Positions 16,689 to 26,433 are shown, counted from the first letter of the stretch. The stretch: 64,000 bases of DNA from an uncultured Clostridium sp. (GCA_900554565.1 USHX01000004.1:6118-70117), one strand, 5' to 3'. Numbers and translations are program-made. Notes: generated by a model from the letters alone, not told the origin.

Positions 16689-19088
16689 TTAGTAAATTTT
16701 TATTTTATTTCCATCTGTTTTTAAGGTAATTTCTCCTCTTTGGTCTGTTCTATAAACTTTTGTACCATATTTTTCAAACTTTTCTAAAGTAATATTTGAA
16801 GGATGACCAAATTTATTATTTTTCCCAACACCTATTAAAGCGATTTTAGGTTTTACTGCTTCCAAAAATTCTTGACTAGAAGAAGTTTTAGAACCATGAT
16901 GTGGTACTTTCAAAACCAATGATTCCAAATTTTTGGCATCGTAAGTTTTCAATATCTCCTTTTCAGCCACTTCCTCAATATCACCTGTAAACAACATTGA
17001 AAATTTCTTATACTTCATTTTAAATACTAAAGAGTTATTATTAATTGAATTATCAGAAATTTTGCTTTTAGAATTCGGCCATATTACATTTAAATTTAAA
17101 TCTTTCTCAATTTCTATATTTTCTCCTGCTTCTACAATCTTTACTTTTATATCCTTTTGTTGTACCAAATTCACAAATTTTTCATAGTTTTGGCTATTTT
17201 CAAATTGTTTTCCTATAATTATATTTTTCACTTTTATTTCCTGCATGATATACAAAATTCCACCAACATGATCATAATCAAAATGGCTAATTACAATGTA
17301 ATCTAGTTGTGTGTGTCCTTTGTTCAATATATATGGTAATAATGTACTTTTCCCAACATCAAATTCTTTAGATTGGCTTCCTCCTCCATCTACTAAAATT
17401 GTTTTATTTTTAGGTGTTACGATAAAACATGAATCACCTTGTCCAACATCTACAAAATTTATATTAAGTTTATTATCTTGTTTTTGCACTATTATAAAAG
17501 TTACTAATAAAATAATCAGTGCACTTATTATTTTCTTTATGTTTTCTTTTCTATTTTTTCTAAATTTGTATTTAGCTAAAGCTATCAAATTTTTTACTCT
17601 CATAAAAGTTGAAGTTGGCTTTTTTTCTGAATAAACTTCATATATTGCTTTTATACAAAATAGTATAATGTAATATATAATTATTTGCCAAATTTTAGGT
17701 GTTGGTAGATAAATTTTTGCCATTGATAATTCTGAAAATTTAGATATTAAAATTAAGATTTCTACTGATATTTTTACAATAAAAAATAGAATTTTAGCTA
17801 TTGCAAGGCTAAAAATTGAACTAAAAATCCCTAACATTCCAATTACTATTATTGGTCCAATTATTATTCCAACCAATAAATTAGTTATTAAAAAATAGGT
17901 TCCAAATATATTGAAATGATATATCATTATAGGGAATATCATTATTTGTGCACATAGTGTTATTGAAAATATTCCTGGGATTTTTTTACTAAATAATACT
18001 AATCCCATTGTTCCCGCAAAAGATAATTGTAAACTAATATTTAATATTGAAAACGGATTGTTTATTAACAAAATTAATAATGAAATTGAAATTGATGTCC
18101 AAGTGTCTTCTTTTCTATGTATTAACTTTCCTAAAATTATAATGATTCCCATTATTCCAGCTCTAACAATTGAAGCCGAAAAGCCTGTTATAAACATATA
18201 AAACGCTAAGAATATTATTGTTATCTCTCTAGTTCTTCTTTTTCCAAATAAGGGTTTTAATAAAAAATATATTCCTAATATTATATAATTCACATGCATC
18301 CCCGATACTGCTAAAACATGCGAAATATTGCTTATTCTAAAGTCTTCTTGTATCTCTTCTTCTACTTGTTTTGAATCTCCCAATAAAATTCCATTTAAGA
18401 TTCCAGCTTGTTTTTCTTCTAAAAATTTTTCAATTGTTTCTCCTATTTTTATATGAATATCATTTGAAATTTTTAATATTGGATTGATTTTATTTTTTTC
18501 TAGAATAGATACCTTTTCTGCATTTATAGTTCCATATATTTTCATGGTTTTCAAATATTGTTTATAATTAAAACCGCCCTTATTTCTAGCTGTTTGTGGT
18601 TCTATATATTCTCCTTTTAACTCTATTTCATCTCCATATTGTAACTTGCTTTGCTTCTTGCTCAATTTCAGATAAAATTTATCGCCATTTTTTAGCAGTT
18701 TTATTTTGTACATATTGCTATATTCTTTTTCTTGTACATTACTTATAACAATAGCTTTGCCAAATATTTTGTCTCCATCTTTATATTTATTTTCATATCT
18801 ACTGTTTTGAATTATAACGATTGTATTTGAAATAACTGATGATATTATTATTGTAATAAGCACATTTTTACTTATTACTAATTTGATATATCTAAAATAT
18901 CTTTTGAAACTTAATAATTTGAACTTTAAATTTTTCTTTTTAAATGAATTTAATTTCTCATATATAAAATATATTATAGCCATAAAAATATACAAAGGGT
19001 CTATACTTTTACTTATGTATAGCCCCATTATAATTCCTATTATATATCCAATGACTATAACTAAAATTGGTCTTTTAATTATAATCAT
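16689..19088 (-). CDS. comEC: ComEC/Rec2-type competence DNA channel
   Basis: Protein of 799 residues. N-terminal membrane helices and a DUF4131 soluble region (to about 200) are followed by the ComEC/Rec2 core (about 225-500; SHVLAVSGMHVNYI signature). A C-terminal metallo-beta-lactamase-like domain begins at INFVDVGQGDSCFIV and contains VISHFDYDHVGG. The channel passes single-stranded DNA through the membrane during transformation. comEA and other com genes are not adjacent. It starts 6 bp after the NlpC/P60 gene, so the two are probably co-transcribed. Confidence 0.94.
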   Translation of the reverse strand: MIIIKRPILVIVIGYIIGIIMGLYISKSIDPLYIFMAIIYFIYEKLNSFKKKNLKFKLLSFKRYFRYIKLVISKNVLITIIISSVISNTIVIIQNSRYENKYKDGDKIFGKAIVISNVQEKEYSNMYKIKLLKNGDKFYLKLSKKQSKLQYGDEIELKGEYIEPQTARNKGGFNYKQYLKTMKIYGTINAEKVSILEKNKINPILKISNDIHIKIGETIEKFLEEKQAGILNGILLGDSKQVEEEIQEDFRISNISHVLAVSGMHVNYIILGIYFLLKPLFGKRRTREITIIFLAFYMFITGFSASIVRAGIMGIIIILGKLIHRKEDTWTSISISLLILLINNPFSILNISLQLSFAGTMGLVLFSKKIPGIFSITLCAQIMIFPIMIYHFNIFGTYFLITNLLVGIIIGPIIVIGMLGIFSSIFSLAIAKILFFIVKISVEILILISKFSELSMAKIYLPTPKIWQIIIYYIILFCIKAIYEVYSEKKPTSTFMRVKNLIALAKYKFRKNRKENIKKIISALIILLVTFIIVQKQDNKLNINFVDVGQGDSCFIVTPKNKTILVDGGGSQSKEFDVGKSTLLPYILNKGHTQLDYIVISHFDYDHVGGILYIMQEIKVKNIIIGKQFENSQNYEKFVNLVQQKDIKVKIVEAGENIEIEKDLNLNVIWPNSKSKISDNSINNNSLVFKMKYKKFSMLFTGDIEEVAEKEILKTYDAKNLESLVLKVPHHGSKTSSSQEFLEAVKPKIALIGVGKNNKFGHPSNITLEKFEKYGTKVYRTDQRGEITLKTDGNKIKIY

Positions 19089-19094
19089 CCTTTC

Positions 19095-20417
19095 TTACAT
19101 AACTCTTCTTGCTCCAACATAGTTATTGTTGTAATATCCTGAAGTTATTGTATCTATTGTTACTCCTCTTGATGGATTTGCCGCATGAACTATTTGGCCT
19201 CCACCAATATAAATTCCAACATGATTTATTCCAGATTTTCCAAACATAACTAAATCTCCTGGTTGTAAGTTTGCTCTGTCTACAGCCACTCCATTTGAAT
19301 ATTGTGCTGCTGCAGTTCTATTTAAGCTTACACCATGCAATTTAAATACATATTGTGTAAATCCTGAACAGTCGAAACTGTTTGGTCCTGTTGCACCATA
19401 TACATATTTACTTCCTATGTAATTTTTTGCAGTTGCAACAACTGTTGCTCCTTTTCCTGATGTTTGTGTTGTTGTGCTTGTTGTTGATTGTGTAGTTGTT
19501 TCTTTCTTTGTGCTAGTATTTTCTGTAGTTGTACTTTCTGCTTTTTTTCTTGGTGTTTCTAAACTTCTTGATGTTTCTGTCTTTTTATCACTTAAAAGTG
19601 CAGTTGATATATATCCTTCTTGTCCATTTACTTTTATTTTGCTCCAACCATTTTCTTCTGCATATACTTTTACTTCTGTATTTAGTGTTAAGGATGTTAC
19701 TATTTCTGAAGCTGTATTTGCTTCTTTTCTCATGTTTGCTGTTTGAGTATTAACATATGCTTTTTTTAGTAGTGTTTCTTGCTTTTCTTCTACTTGTGGT
19801 TGTTCTTCTGTTTTTGTTTCTTCTTGTTTTTCCTCTTTTGCTGATTTCAATTTGTCTGCTCTAATCCATCCTTTTGTTGTAGATGTTTGAATACAAACCC
19901 AATCTCCTAAAGTTTCTGTTATTGTTACTTCTTCATCTTTTTTTACTTCTAAAATGTCTGTTGCATTAATTGCTGGTACTATTTTTAATTTTGTGTCTTC
20001 TGAAACTTTTTTAGTTTTTTCTTCACTGCTTGTTTCTTCAGTTGTAATTTCTTGAACATTATTTTCTTTATCATTATCTGTTGATTCTTGTTTTTCTGTT
20101 TCTACTGTTGCTGAAGTTTCTACAGTTTTTTCTTCATTTTTTACTTCTATTAGGTCTTCTCTTAGATATCCTGTTATTCCTTTTGATTTTATTTTATACC
20201 AGTTTCCTTGTTTTTCTAGTATTTCAACATTATCTCCTTGTGATAACTGTTCTAAGATTTTTGCATTTTCATCTGCTGTTTCTCTTATGTTTGCTGTTTC
20301 TACATTTACTTTTCCATCTGATGATGCAAAGCTCATGTTTATAAAAAATAATGCTGCTACTGCTATTCCTGCTAATATTAGCACATTTCTTATAGTTTTC
20401 TTATTTTTCATTTTCAT
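19095..20417 (-). CDS. SH3-domain NlpC/P60 cell-wall hydrolase
   Basis: Secreted protein of 440 residues. A signal/anchor helix (about 10-30) precedes three bacterial SH3 domains (about 32-92, 135-192, 212-275), each with the VNVETANIRE- or VNTQTANMRK-type start or a variant, joined by Glu/Thr-rich linkers. The C-terminal NlpC/P60 catalytic domain has its Cys in NSFDCSGFTQYVF and its His in INHVGIYIGGG. Such enzymes cut gamma-D-Glu-DAP links in peptidoglycan, consistent with the DAP-type murE in this window. Confidence 0.93.
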   Translation of the reverse strand: MKMKNKKTIRNVLILAGIAVAALFFINMSFASSDGKVNVETANIRETADENAKILEQLSQGDNVEILEKQGNWYKIKSKGITGYLREDLIEVKNEEKTVETSATVETEKQESTDNDKENNVQEITTEETSSEEKTKKVSEDTKLKIVPAINATDILEVKKDEEVTITETLGDWVCIQTSTTKGWIRADKLKSAKEEKQEETKTEEQPQVEEKQETLLKKAYVNTQTANMRKEANTASEIVTSLTLNTEVKVYAEENGWSKIKVNGQEGYISTALLSDKKTETSRSLETPRKKAESTTTENTSTKKETTTQSTTSTTTQTSGKGATVVATAKNYIGSKYVYGATGPNSFDCSGFTQYVFKLHGVSLNRTAAAQYSNGVAVDRANLQPGDLVMFGKSGINHVGIYIGGGQIVHAANPSRGVTIDTITSGYYNNNYVGARRVM

Positions 20418-20496
20418 ATTACTCCTTAATAATAATATATTACATCCTTTTTTTTAGCGTTACTAGTATATACATTATTTTTTATTTTGTCAAGCC

Positions 20497-20525
20497 TTGA
20501 CAAATTGCAATTTTTGTAATACAAT
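20497..20525 (+). promoter_or_regulatory. Strong promoter of rplM-rpsI
   Basis: Consensus TTGACA, exactly 17 nt, then TACAAT, about 115 bases before the rplM ATG. Confidence 0.88.
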
Positions 20526-20638
20526 ATTTAAGCAATTATGTGTAATGTAATTTAAAATTAAAATCTCTCCCCGGTGGTTTTAACTTTGAATTTCATATAA
20601 ATAAAATAAAAAATTAAAATAGGAGGGTATATATTACC
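20526..20638 (+). promoter_or_regulatory. 5' leader of rplM, possible autoregulatory ribosomal-protein leader
   Basis: An AT-rich leader of about 110 nt contains one GC-rich island (CTCTCCCCGGTGG). Its length and place match the L13 leaders of Firmicutes, where L13 can bind its own mRNA. I could not fold it reliably by eye, so this is a suggestion from position. AGGAGGG lies 12 nt before the ATG. Confidence 0.4.
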
Positions 20639-21076
20639 ATGAATAATACTACATATAGCGCAAAAAAAGGCGAAGTTGAAAGTAAATGGTATATAATTGA
20701 TGCAGCTAACAAACCATTAGGTAGGGTTGCAACAGAAGCTGCAAAATTATTAAGAGGTAAACACAAACCAACATTTACACCAAATATTGATATGGGAGAC
20801 CATGTTATAATTTTAAATTGCAAAGATGCAATATTAACAGGAAACAAATTAAATCAAAAAATTTACAGACACCACTCAGGTTACATTGGTGGAATGAAAG
20901 AAGTTCCAGCAAAAGTTATGCTTGAAAAAAATCCAGAAAAAGCTATGATGTTAGCTGTTAAAGGAATGTTACCACACAACTCTTTAGGTAGACAAAGTCT
21001 TAAAAAATTAAGAGTTTATGCAGGTAGTGAACATGAAAACCAAGCACAAAAACCAGAAGTATGGGAGGTAAAATAA
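20639..21076 (+). CDS. rplM: 50S ribosomal protein L13
   Basis: Protein of 145 residues, the usual length. WYIIDAANKPLGRVATEAA at the start, the HYRHHSGYIGG-type central motif (here YRHHSGYIGGMKE) and MLPHNSLGRQSLKKLRVY near the end identify L13, an early assembly protein of the large subunit. It is followed after one base by rpsI, the universal L13-S9 pair. Confidence 0.98.
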   Translation: MNNTTYSAKKGEVESKWYIIDAANKPLGRVATEAAKLLRGKHKPTFTPNIDMGDHVIILNCKDAILTGNKLNQKIYRHHSGYIGGMKEVPAKVMLEKNPEKAMMLAVKGMLPHNSLGRQSLKKLRVYAGSEHENQAQKPEVWEVK

Positions 21077-21077
21077 G

Positions 21078-21479
21078 ATGGCTAAAAAAGAAAATATAGT
21101 TTTCTATGGTACAGGTAGAAGAAAAAATGCAATAGCTAGAGTAAGACTAGTAGAAGGTACTGGAAAAATAACAATCAATGGAAAAGATATTGATGAATTT
21201 TTCGGTTTAGAAACTTTAAAAGTTATAGTTAGACAACCACTTACAGTTACAAACACAACATCTAAATTTGATGTTATAGCAAATGTAAAAGGTGGAGGAA
21301 TAGCAGGTCAAGCTGGAGCTATAAGACATGGTATCGCTAGAGCTTTAAATGAAGCAAACAGTGAATACAGACCAGCTTTAAAAACAAACGGATTCTTAAC
21401 AAGAGATCCTCGTATGAAAGAAAGAAAAAAATACGGACTTAAAAAAGCTCGTAAGGCACCTCAATTTAGCAAGAGATAG
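21078..21479 (+). CDS. rpsI: 30S ribosomal protein S9
   Basis: Protein of 133 residues. YGTGRRKNAIARVRL near the start, GGGIAGQAGAIRHGIARAL in the middle, and the basic C-terminal tail RKAPQFSKR, whose last residues reach the P-site tRNA, identify S9. A terminator follows within 25 bp. Confidence 0.98.
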   Translation: MAKKENIVFYGTGRRKNAIARVRLVEGTGKITINGKDIDEFFGLETLKVIVRQPLTVTNTTSKFDVIANVKGGGIAGQAGAIRHGIARALNEANSEYRPALKTNGFLTRDPRMKERKKYGLKKARKAPQFSKR

Positions 21480-21500
21480 ACAAAACTTTTATACAAACAA

Positions 21501-21528
21501 AAACGAAAGTATTATATTACTTTCGTTT
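21501..21528 (+). terminator. Terminator of the rplM-rpsI operon
   Basis: Stem AAACGAAAGTA / TACTTTCGTTT with a short loop, followed by a T-run. Confidence 0.88.
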
Positions 21529-21583
21529 TTTCTTTTATTCAACTTTTAAAAATTATATAAATATAATAATCATAGGTGATAAT

Positions 21584-21748
21584 ATGAATCCATTTAAAAT
21601 AACAACCTTTGTAAATAATATAGCTAACTTTTTAGCTTGTTCTATACAAGACACAAACACATTAGCATTATTAGCTGCAATATTTACACAACTTGGTGAC
21701 ACACTTGCTACAATTCTAGCTACAAAAGATTTTTGTGATAAGCAGTAA
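21584..21748 (+). CDS. Small protein, 54 aa, DUF6774-like
   Basis: The protein starts MNPFKITTFVNNIANFLACS and has a conserved-looking core LALLAAIFTQLGDTLATILA, the pattern I associate with the small DUF6774 family of Clostridia. It is helical and moderately hydrophobic with two Cys; function is unknown. The upstream AGGTGAT may be its Shine-Dalgarno (8 nt before ATG). It stands alone between rpsI and the convergent yunB, four bases from the yunB stop. Confidence 0.6.
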   Translation: MNPFKITTFVNNIANFLACSIQDTNTLALLAAIFTQLGDTLATILATKDFCDKQ

Positions 21749-21752
21749 ATTC

Positions 21753-22470
21753 CTATTCAATAATATCTAACAACTCATTTTGTCCTATACCGTTAAAATT
21801 ATAGTAATTATTTGGTATATTCCCCACTATAACATTTTCAATTAGCAGCACTTGATTAGTTATCTCTTTTTCAATATCTTTAAATGGTGTTAAAATATTG
21901 CTTTTGCATTTAACCTGCAAGTAGACTCTATGCAATGTTTGATTTATTCCTTGGGAAGTAAATTCTGTTTTTAAATCTGTTTCAACATTACCTATTGGCG
22001 AAATCTGAATTTTTACACCTGGTCCCCTACCTGCTAAAAGTTTAGAACCTGTGAAACTTCCGAATTGCTATTGAAATACTATCTTTTTCTTTTTCGTTCA
22101 GTTTTTCTTGAATTTTAATGCCAATGTCTGAAATAATTTCATTTATAGCAATTATATTTGATTTTATCATTGTTATATTATTATTTGAGTCTTTCTCTAT
22201 AGTAAACATCTCATCATAAGTGTGTTCTTTCATTACTTCAGTTGCTTGTTCATTTGAAACTATTGTTGCAATTGATTCTGCTCTATTTTCACAAATAGTA
22301 TCAAAAATAGGTGATACAGCATCTAGTGAGAATTTTACAACACTAAATGCTATTATCAAAATTATTATTATTTTTGCAGTCTTTCTTCCTTTATTACTAT
22401 TTAGCTTTTTTCCATTTTGAATTACTATTTTAGGGATTTTTATTCTTGGTCTTGAATAGATTTTACTCAT
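21753..22470 (-). CDS. yunB: Sporulation protein YunB, needing a +1 shift at a CGG codon
   Basis: The first frame gives a basic N-terminus, a membrane helix (about 34-52) and a lumenal segment up to codon 136. Codon 137 is CGG, after which the zero frame stops within six codons. A +1 shift gives GSFTGSKLLAGRGPGVKI and then GINQTLHRVYLQ, the conserved YunB C-terminal domain. The rebuilt protein has 238 residues, normal for YunB. The start overlaps the end of the SPOCS gene by 8 bp, so translation is coupled. In Bacillus yunB is a sigma-E gene needed for normal spore formation. Confidence 0.8.
22060..22062 (-). other. yunB: +1 recoding site in yunB: ATT CGG A
   Basis: In-frame CGG at codon 137. 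Skipping the C reads GGA as the glycine that opens the conserved GSxTG motif. The unshifted frame reaches TAA six codons on. Confidence 0.75.
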
Positions 22471-24016
22471 TTACAGTAACCATTGGTATTTTCGTATAAT
22501 GTGGTATAAATAATTTTTGACCTTGCATTATTTTATTTTCATCTTCTATTCCATTTACTCTTGCTATATCTTCTATTGTAGAACCAAACATTTTAGCTAT
22601 TTTCCACAAAGTATCATCTTTTTTTACAATGTACATTATTATGCTGTAGTCTTCTTTTTCTCTTTCGCCATTTGTTTGTATTTCATCTATTACATTAATA
22701 TTGGCATTTTGGTATGTATTTGTACCTATTTTCATATCTAAATTGCTGTCTACAATTCCGCCATCTTGTATCACAAAGTCTTTATTTGCAATTTCAATTT
22801 GCGTGTTAGAATTTGTATGCTCACCATCTTCTAAATTTGCAATTTCGTAATCAAATGGAACTTTAGCTGTTCTTGTATCTATCATTTGTTCATTATTCGA
22901 AATTAAAAATCTTAGTTCTATTTCCCCTTCATATACAATTCTATTTTTTGATCTTGTTTCTTTTTCTATTATTGGCATTGCATCAACATCAAGTATTATA
23001 TTTCCTTGTAAGCCTTCTACTTGAACTCTTTCACGTATTTGCTTAGTTTCTTCAGTTCTTGTTTTTTTAGTCATTGTTGTTATTTTCTTTTGATTTAATT
23101 CTAGATTTTCACTAGGACTGTATAAATCTTGAATCAAATTTATTTGTTTTTCCTCATATACAATTGCAAAAACTCCTATTTCTATTTCAACATATATCGA
23201 ATGTTCTTCTTGTGAATTTGGCTTCAAGACTATGTTTTTTATTTCATAATCTACATCACAAATGTTTTCTTCTGTAACATTTTGAATGTCTATAAAGCCT
23301 ACTACTGGTATTCTTGCATTTACTATATTTATTCTGTCATCTTCTGTTAAATACATTATTTTTATTTCTGCTTCTGCTTTTGTTAATATTTTATTATAGC
23401 TTATTTTTATGTCTTTATCACATATGCAAATATTTGCTTTTAATATTTCCGCTAAATTGTCTACATTATCTATTGATATTGTATCTTTTGCGTATATTTT
23501 TGTGTCTCCACTACCTACCAAAGAGTTTACTTTCAAGTCCTCTTTTAACATTTGAATTCCATCTGCATTTTCTATGTTGTTAACTATTTCTACATCCTCA
23601 TTTGAATATATTTTTATTTCAACTTCAATTGCAGCTTTTATTCCTATTTTTCTTCCATTTATTACCTTTGCTTCTATCGACTTCAATTTAGTTTCTAATG
23701 TACAGCTCATCCCTTCTTTAGCACCTGAAACTTGAATGTTTTCTGAAAAGTCTAAACTTGTATTTAATCCACGAGTTTTATCTTTACTGTCATCAGCCAT
23801 GTACATTATATATGTGTTAATATTCCCATCAATTCTTACTTTGTCATCAAATACTTCTTTTTTATAGATGCATACAATCCCACTTGTACAAATTGTGTTC
23901 AAAATATCAGGTTTTGCATCTGGTACAATCATATCTCCTTCTACAAATATTACTTCCTTTTTTGTTGCAATTAATTTATTTATACATAAATTTTCCTTTA
24001 CTGTATCTACAATCAT
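22463..24016 (-). CDS. SPOCS (DUF3794) and LysM domain protein, spore-coat type
   Basis: Protein of 517 residues from the chosen start. Three SPOCS/DUF3794 repeats (roughly 30-120, 165-265, 320-430) are followed by a C-terminal LysM (YIVKKDDTLWKIAKMFGSTI ... GQKLFIP) that should bind cortex or wall sugars. Such proteins are morphogenetic factors of the spore coat or exosporium in clostridia. An upstream ATG would add 18 residues, but AAGGAGG sits 7 nt before the ATG at 24016. The order veg, this gene, yunB on one strand suggests a sporulation operon. Confidence 0.85.
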   Translation of the reverse strand: MIVDTVKENLCINKLIATKKEVIFVEGDMIVPDAKPDILNTICTSGIVCIYKKEVFDDKVRIDGNINTYIMYMADDSKDKTRGLNTSLDFSENIQVSGAKEGMSCTLETKLKSIEAKVINGRKIGIKAAIEVEIKIYSNEDVEIVNNIENADGIQMLKEDLKVNSLVGSGDTKIYAKDTISIDNVDNLAEILKANICICDKDIKISYNKILTKAEAEIKIMYLTEDDRINIVNARIPVVGFIDIQNVTEENICDVDYEIKNIVLKPNSQEEHSIYVEIEIGVFAIVYEEKQINLIQDLYSPSENLELNQKKITTMTKKTRTEETKQIRERVQVEGLQGNIILDVDAMPIIEKETRSKNRIVYEGEIELRFLISNNEQMIDTRTAKVPFDYEIANLEDGEHTNSNTQIEIANKDFVIQDGGIVDSNLDMKIGTNTYQNANINVIDEIQTNGEREKEDYSIIMYIVKKDDTLWKIAKMFGSTIEDIARVNGIEDENKIMQGQKLFIPHYTKIPMVTVNE

Positions 24017-24093
24017 TATTTGACCTCCTTTTAAGTTTTCTTTATAAAAGTATATTTGATTTTTTATCATTTATGACTATTCACAAAAAAAAT

Positions 24094-24122
24094 ATGTCAA
24101 AAGGATTTTTTCCTTTTGACAT
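24094..24122 (-). terminator. Terminator after veg
   Basis: Perfect 11-bp stem ATGTCAAAAGG / CCTTTTGACAT with a T8 run on the minus strand. It implies the SPOCS-yunB pair has its own promoter. Confidence 0.9.
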
Positions 24123-24130
24123 ATAAATTT

Positions 24131-24424
24131 TTATAATGATGTTCTTCTTTGTTTTGGTACTGGTGGTGGAATTAATGGACTGTATGAATCACCATCAAAT
24201 ACCTCAACCTCTACTGTTCTTGTTAAAACATCTGTGTAACTATATGTTACATTTCTATTATTTTCTTCATATTTCACAACAAAAATGTTTGGATATGCTT
24301 TTTCTATTGTAGCTTCTTTTTCAAAGGCTTTACTTCTTCCTAAAGATCCTTTTACTATTATCTTTTGCCCCACTTTCTCTAAGATGTCTGTTTTTAAATT
24401 TGCTATATCTGTTTTACAAATCAT
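24131..24424 (-). CDS. veg: Veg family protein
   Basis: Protein of 97 residues. KVGQKIIVKGSLGRSK, then YPNIFVVKYEENNRNVTYSY and the TDVLTRTVEVEVF segment match Bacillus Veg along its length; the Pro-rich tail LIPPPVPKQRR is extra. Veg is a small conserved Firmicutes protein linked to biofilm control and spore outgrowth; its biochemistry is unsettled. It follows yabG as in Bacillus. AGGTGG precedes the ATG. Confidence 0.85.
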   Translation of the reverse strand: MICKTDIANLKTDILEKVGQKIIVKGSLGRSKAFEKEATIEKAYPNIFVVKYEENNRNVTYSYTDVLTRTVEVEVFDGDSYSPLIPPPVPKQRRTSL

Positions 24425-24614
24425 CTTACCACCTACTCCTTCAAGATGGCTTGATTATAGCATTTTTAGGCAAAATTGTCAAAATTTGTTTATTGATGTC
24501 AATTCGCTGTAATTCAGTATTTTCAAGTGTTTTATTGATTGGCATCTCTATTTTGTCATCTATATTACATTTATGTTACAAATATGTTAAGTTGGGTTAT
24601 TTAAACCTTTTAGT

Positions 24615-25460
24615 TTAACTTCTATGCATTTTTCCATTTGCCCCAATTCCACCTATTCCGTTTTTCCCATCTCTTAATTCATATGCAATATCATCTATGG
24701 TTATATATTTATAGTCTTCTGTAAAAGCTACTTTTTGTGCCACTACTAATGGGTCTAAAAAGTCTATTAATATTCTTGCTGGTGATGATGCAAAATTTGC
24801 TCCTGCCGAAATTATTGCTTCAAAATAACTTTGGCATGCTCCTGCAAAAATGACTAACTTTTGTGATTTCTCTTTGTCATATCGCCTTGCTTCTCTTACT
24901 GTTTCGATGAAATATTTTGAATTTCTATAATTATATATATCATTATAATTTCTTCCATTTTTTATCATGCCATCATGCCCAGTTATCACTAATATGTCTG
25001 GTTTATAAATTTCTAATAATCTATAAACTACTCTTGGTTGCCTATATTCTGGAACATTTTTTACTACTGCATTTAAGCCAATTTTTTTATAGTATCTATA
25101 AGATTTTTCACTATATTTTCTATCTCCATCTAGATGCAATATCTTTCCTGTAATAATTTTTTCTCTTGTTCTTTTATTATTAGTAATTATTCCAATCTTG
25201 TAATCTTTTTCTTTTTGCCTATTTGTTTTTAATATTTTTTCTTTTACTTTTTCTTCATATTCATTTGTTACTTTTTTAACTTCTTTTGTTTCTATTTTTT
25301 CTAAATCCGATATTTTGCTGTCTGCCTGTATTCTATCTATTATTCCTGTTAGAATTGCAATATCTTCTTGTTTTGTTTCTATTATTCTACTTACTTCAAA
25401 TAGTATGTCTTTTCCATATGATTTTCTTCCTACAATATCACCTTTTTTTATTTCTTTCAT
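24615..25460 (-). CDS. yabG: Sporulation-specific protease YabG
   Basis: Protein of 281 residues. The N-terminal ~50 residues form a small beta domain (KKGDIVGRKSYGKDILFEV). The catalytic part contains GKILHLDGDRKYSEKSYRYY and PDILVITGHDGM, the signatures of YabG, a cysteine protease that trims coat proteins and, in clostridia, pre-pro SleC. The ATG at 25460 is preferred; the longer frame would begin at a GTG that is part of the AGAGGTG Shine-Dalgarno. It lies between spoIIID and veg. Confidence 0.9.
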   Translation of the reverse strand: MKEIKKGDIVGRKSYGKDILFEVSRIIETKQEDIAILTGIIDRIQADSKISDLEKIETKEVKKVTNEYEEKVKEKILKTNRQKEKDYKIGIITNNKRTREKIITGKILHLDGDRKYSEKSYRYYKKIGLNAVVKNVPEYRQPRVVYRLLEIYKPDILVITGHDGMIKNGRNYNDIYNYRNSKYFIETVREARRYDKEKSQKLVIFAGACQSYFEAIISAGANFASSPARILIDFLDPLVVAQKVAFTEDYKYITIDDIAYELRDGKNGIGGIGANGKMHRS

Positions 25461-25524
25461 TTGTTTCACCTCTGTTACTTTAGGCTATTATATTTTATGT
25501 CTGATTTTGTATTTTGGTGATATT

Positions 25525-25782
25525 TTATTTATTTAAATGACTGTATTTTAATTTTGTTGCCATCCCTCCTCTTATGTGTCTTTCTGCTTTGTTTTCATCT
25601 AAGATTGCTCTTACTTGTTTTGCAAGGCTTGGATTTATTTTCTTTAGTCTTTCTGACACATCTTTGTGTACTGTGCTTTTACTTATTCCAAATTTTTTCG
25701 CAGCTCCTCTTACTGTGTCTTTTGAATCTATTATATAATGTGCTAGTTTTATTGCACGTTCTTCTATTGATACTTCTCTCAT
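25525..25782 (-). CDS. spoIIID: Stage III sporulation regulator SpoIIID
   Basis: DNA-binding protein of 85 residues. IEERAIKLAHYIIDSKDTVR, then AAKKFGISKSTVHKDVSERL (the helix-turn-helix) and LDENKAERHIRGGMATKLKY match SpoIIID almost throughout. It represses and activates many mother-cell sigma-E genes. The ATG at 25782 has AGGGGG 9 nt upstream; a longer frame adds 15 unrelated residues. Confidence 0.95.
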   Translation of the reverse strand: MREVSIEERAIKLAHYIIDSKDTVRGAAKKFGISKSTVHKDVSERLKKINPSLAKQVRAILDENKAERHIRGGMATKLKYSHLNK

Positions 25783-25896
25783 AAAGAAAAACCCCCTATG
25801 CGAATACTTTTGTTTAATTGTATTCACCTAAGGGATCTTTTATGTTTTTAATTATTTTTAAAGTTTGATTATGCTGTTATTTTCTTTAATCTTTTT

Positions 25897-26373
25897 TTAT
25901 TTTAATTTGTTTTCAAGTCTCATACTCTTACACTTTAACCCAAGTTTTTTATAAAATTGAATAGCACCTTCATTAAATGCCCATACATTTAATTCAATAT
26001 TATCTATATCGGCACCTAAAGCTTTCTTTTTTACCGTTTCATAAAGCTTTGTTCCAATGCCTTGTTTACTGTGTTTACTATCGACACATATATCCTCTAT
26101 ATATAATATTTTTCTATATTTGAATATGCTTTCTTCCTTTATTTCCTTTATAGTCGCAATAATTTCTCCTACAATTTCATTATTCACTACTGCAACATAA
26201 CACATGCAATTTGGATTATTTAAAAAATCAATAAAATCTTTCTTATATAAAGGATTTTCGTTTCTATATATATCTTCTCTATTATTTAAGTGTAGCTTAT
26301 ATATTTGATTTACTAACTCATGTACTTTTTCAAAATCCTTAATTTCCATTCTTCTTATTTCTATTTTTTCCAT
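25897..26373 (-). CDS. GNAT-family N-acetyltransferase
   Basis: Protein of 158 residues with the Gcn5-related fold: beta strand VNNEIVGEIIATIKEI, then IEDICVDSKHSKQGIGTKLY (acetyl-CoA binding loop QGIGTKL), and the AFNEGAIQFYKKLGLK C-terminal motif. It transfers an acetyl group from acetyl-CoA to an unknown amine. The ATG at 26373 has GGAG at good spacing; the longer frame adds 17 residues without support. Confidence 0.9.
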   Translation of the reverse strand: MEKIEIRRMEIKDFEKVHELVNQIYKLHLNNREDIYRNENPLYKKDFIDFLNNPNCMCYVAVVNNEIVGEIIATIKEIKEESIFKYRKILYIEDICVDSKHSKQGIGTKLYETVKKKALGADIDNIELNVWAFNEGAIQFYKKLGLKCKSMRLENKLK

Positions 26374-26433
26374 TGTTTTATTTCTCCATATAAAAACATT
26401 AATAATACATTTTCTTCTTTGCAATATTTACAA

